The notes under the pieces: generated by a model
What the model saw: the letters and a program-made list of their open reading frames with translations, nothing else
Database searches by the model: none
What the model was told of the DNA's origin: nothing
Source of the DNA: an uncultured Tannerella sp.
GTDB taxonomy: Bacteria; Bacteroidota; Bacteroidia; Bacteroidales; Tannerellaceae
DNA length: 5,965 bases
Direction of reading: 5' to 3'
Assembly (NCBI GenBank): GCA_938036405.1
Contig: CALHPT010000196.1
Location: 1 to 5,965 of the forward strand
In this document: positions 4,648 to 5,965 of the stretch, piece by piece
Layout of the letters: each line of letters starts with the position of its first letter
Numbering within the stretch: the first letter of the stretch is position 1
Position numbers and translations under genes: made by a program

Positions 4648-5751
4648 TTACACATTGAATCGATAATGCATGATGTCTCCATCTTGCACGACATACTCTT
4701 TGCCCTCGACGTGCATACGGCCAGCCTCCTTGACGGCCGACTCAGAGCCGTACTGAATAAAGTCGTCGTACTTGATCACCTCCGCGCGGATAAATCCCTT
4801 CTCAAAATCGGTATGGATCACGCCCGCGCATTGAGGCGCCTTGCTGCCGCGGCGATAGGTCCAGGCGCGCACCTCGTCCGGCCCGGCGGTGAGGAAGGTC
4901 TCGAGGTCCAGCAGGCGGTAAGCTGCTTTGATCAGCCGGTTCACACCCGACTCCTCGAGGCCCGCCTCGGCGAGGAACATCTGCCGCTCCTCGTAGGTGT
5001 CCAGCTCTGCGATCTCACTCTCGATCTTAGCCGCCACGACGAGCAGCTCCGCGCCTTCGTCCTTGATGGCCTCGCGCACCTGCTCCACATAGGCGTTGCC
5101 CGATGCGGCGCTGGCCTCATCTACATTGCAGACGTAGAGCACGGGTTTGTTGGTCAGCAGGAAGAGATCGCGAGCCACGCGTTGCTCATCCTTCGTATCG
5201 AACGTCACCGAGCGGGCGTTCCGACCCTGTTCGAGTGCCTCCTTGTAGCGTGCCAGCACGCCGTAGGCCAACGCCGCCTGCTTGTCGCCACCCGTCTGTG
5301 CCTGCTTCTGCACCTTGGCGATACGGCTCTCGATCGTCTCCAGGTCACGGATCTGCAGCTCGGCGTCGATGATCTCCTTGTCGCGCACGGGGTCGACACT
5401 GCCGTCCACGTGCACCACGTTCGCGTCGTCGAAACAGCGCAACACGTGCAGGATGGCGTCCGTCTCGCGGATATTGGCCAGGAACTTATTCCCGAGGCCT
5501 TCGCCCCGACTGGCGCCCTTCACGAGGCCCGCGATGTCGACAATCTCGACCGTCGTGGGCACGATGCGCGCGGGGTGAACCAGCTCGGCCAGCCGTGTGA
5601 GCCGCTCGTCGGGCACGGTGATGACGCCCACGTTGGGCTCGATGGTACAAAAAGGAAAATTCGCCGCCTGCGCCTTCGCGTTCGACAAGCAATTAAACAA
5701 GGTCGACTTCCCCACGTTGGGAAGCCCTACGATTCCACACTGTAATGCCAT
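4648..5751 (-). CDS. ychF: YchF, redox/stress-linked P-loop ATPase of the Obg family (OLA1 homologue)
   Basis: This is the universally conserved cytoplasmic P-loop NTPase YchF, which prefers ATP in characterised homologues, binds ribosomes and is linked to oxidative-stress responses. At 367 residues it is full length. G1 is GLPNVGKST (9-17), G3 is DIAGLV (72-77), and SRGEGLGNKF (81-90) is a YchF hallmark. The G4 position carries NVDE (209-212) in place of NKxD, the change associated with loss of strict guanine specificity. A helical, coiled-coil-like insert spans about 125-180. The C-terminal TGS domain (about 283-366) ends HYRFNV, as is usual. The start is secure because MALQCGIVGLPNVGKST is the standard N-terminus. 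A promoter candidate lies about 100 bp upstream, followed by a hairpin and a GTAGT-type array inside the predicted leader. Confidence 0.97.
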   Translation of the reverse strand: MALQCGIVGLPNVGKSTLFNCLSNAKAQAANFPFCTIEPNVGVITVPDERLTRLAELVHPARIVPTTVEIVDIAGLVKGASRGEGLGNKFLANIRETDAILHVLRCFDDANVVHVDGSVDPVRDKEIIDAELQIRDLETIESRIAKVQKQAQTGGDKQAALAYGVLARYKEALEQGRNARSVTFDTKDEQRVARDLFLLTNKPVLYVCNVDEASAASGNAYVEQVREAIKDEGAELLVVAAKIESEIAELDTYEERQMFLAEAGLEESGVNRLIKAAYRLLDLETFLTAGPDEVRAWTYRRGSKAPQCAGVIHTDFEKGFIRAEVIKYDDFIQYGSESAVKEAGRMHVEGKEYVVQDGDIMHYRFNV

Positions 5752-5756
5752 TATAA

Positions 5757-5796
5757 GTAGTAGTTAGAGTAATCTCGGAGTAGTAAGTAGTAGTCA
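5757..5796. repeat. Third GTAGT-type array, in the ychF leader
   Basis: Plus-strand copies are GTAGTAGTTAGAG (5757-5769) and GTAGTAAGTAGTAGTCAG (5780-5796 region), separated by TAATCTCGG. On the transcribed minus strand they read CTAACTACTACTTATA just before the ychF ATG, with five bases between the last unit and the start codon. This array is shorter and less regular than the other two, and no inverted half is visible. Confidence 0.7.
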
Positions 5797-5800
5797 GACA

Positions 5801-5835
5801 TGGTATCGGATCGCTCGCAGCGCATCCCTATACCA
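5801..5835 (-). promoter_or_regulatory. Stem-loop at the 5' end of the predicted ychF leader
   Basis: TGGTAT (5801-5806) pairs with ATACCA (5830-5835), GGAT (5808-5811) with ATCC (5824-5827), and CGC (5812-5814) with GCG (5820-5822). The loop is TCGCA and the bulges are small. The 13 bp lie about 5 nt past the predicted transcription start at ~5841, so the ychF mRNA could begin with this hairpin. It might protect the 5' end from decay or regulate expression. No T-run follows on either strand, so it is not an intrinsic terminator. Confidence 0.55.
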
Positions 5836-5847
5836 GATAACCGGCGG

Positions 5848-5876
5848 CAAAGATAGGCGGGATGGGCGGGGAACAC
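5848..5876 (-). promoter_or_regulatory. Candidate Bacteroidetes promoter for ychF
   Basis: On the minus strand TATCTTTG (5855-5848) matches the -7 consensus TAnnTTTG exactly, in otherwise GC-rich DNA where chance matches are less likely. GTGTTC (5876-5871) lies 15 bp upstream of it, or 21 bp when measured to its far end. It is at best a weak -33 element without a clear TTTG. The predicted start near 5841 gives a leader of about 90 nt. It is the only such box I found upstream of the five genes from ychF to mlaE. Confidence 0.5.
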
Positions 5877-5965
5877 CTTGTCGTGAATGTTTGTCCCCCC
5901 TTCCGAGGCGTCAGGGCGGCTGCGGCCGCCGGCGAAGTCTTGCCGGGTACCAGAAAAACTTCGCT
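5856..5965. other. GC-rich non-coding right edge with two hairpins
   Basis: I see no supported gene here. GGCGGC-TGCG-GCCGCC (5915-5930) is a perfect 6-bp stem. GCGAAGT (5932-5938) pairs with ACTTCGC (5958-5964), 7 bp around a 19-base loop containing the palindrome GGTACC. One minus-strand frame is open from the edge to a stop near 5829, but it is low-complexity (Ala/Pro runs) and runs through the promoter candidate. The stretch may be the tail of another repeat element or the region between ychF and an unseen gene. Confidence 0.45.

Noticed and set aside
4666..5745. A 359-codon open frame on the plus strand opposite ychF
   Set aside because: It mirrors ychF almost exactly, gives a His/Leu/Arg-rich product without family motifs, and arises from GC-rich codon bias in the true gene.
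429..5751. A single six-gene operon from ychF to mlaF
   Set aside because: All genes point the same way, but three gaps of 129-156 bp are filled with hairpins and repeats. Only the mlaE-mlaF overlap and the 17-bp metallopeptidase-lipoprotein gap support co-transcription.
5829..5965. An open minus-strand frame at the right edge as the C-terminus of another gene
   Set aside because: It is short and low-complexity, rich in Ala and Pro, crosses hairpins and the promoter candidate, and has no motif.
1..5965. A defence, toxin-antitoxin, phage or biosynthetic system
   Set aside because: All genes except the lipoprotein belong to well-known housekeeping, transporter or IS families, and no unexplained coding space is large enough to hide another system.

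Overview
The window looks like Bacteroidetes, most likely order Bacteroidales in the Porphyromonas/Tannerella neighbourhood. Three things point there. The partial IS5-type transposase at the left edge resembles, from memory, those of Porphyromonas gingivalis. Two promoter candidates fit the Bacteroidetes -7 consensus TAnnTTTG. The starts lack Shine-Dalgarno sequences and have AT-rich leaders instead. The genes are GC-rich by eye (high fifties percent), while the first ~330 bases are clearly AT-richer. That suggests a GC-rich relative of P. gingivalis that received the IS by transfer. The genus is inferred, not shown.

Layout. Everything coding is on the minus strand, so transcription runs right to left. 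At the right edge is a GC-rich stretch with hairpins but no convincing gene. Next come a promoter candidate (5848-5876), a leader hairpin (5801-5835) and ychF (4648-5751), which encodes a universally conserved P-loop ATPase/GTPase. After a 129-bp repeat-filled gap comes a membrane-anchored zinc metallopeptidase (3643-4518), followed 17 bp later by an unrecognised lipoprotein gene (2987-3625). A second 129-bp gap holds a different hairpin element. Then comes a nitroreductase (2132-2857), a 156-bp repeat array, and the overlapping pair mlaE-mlaF (1229-1975, 429-1232), permease and ATPase of an MCE-type lipid transporter. A strong terminator (367-412) closes the run. Left of it are AT-rich DNA and the 5' end of the IS5-family transposase, cut by the window edge.

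How the genes fit together. MlaE and MlaF should form one transporter, but no MCE substrate-binding gene (mlaD) adjoins them. The metallopeptidase and lipoprotein genes are close enough to be one transcription unit and both products are probably envelope proteins. ychF and the nitroreductase are housekeeping genes with no evident link to their neighbours.

The least ordinary feature is a family of short GTAGT(T/C)A repeats with a spacing near 11 bp. They fill the gaps before ychF, the metallopeptidase gene and mlaE. The latter two arrays switch orientation part-way and carry GC-rich mini-hairpins. All three place an ACTAC(C)TTAT motif directly before the start codon. I see no defence system, CRISPR array, phage gene or biosynthetic cluster here.
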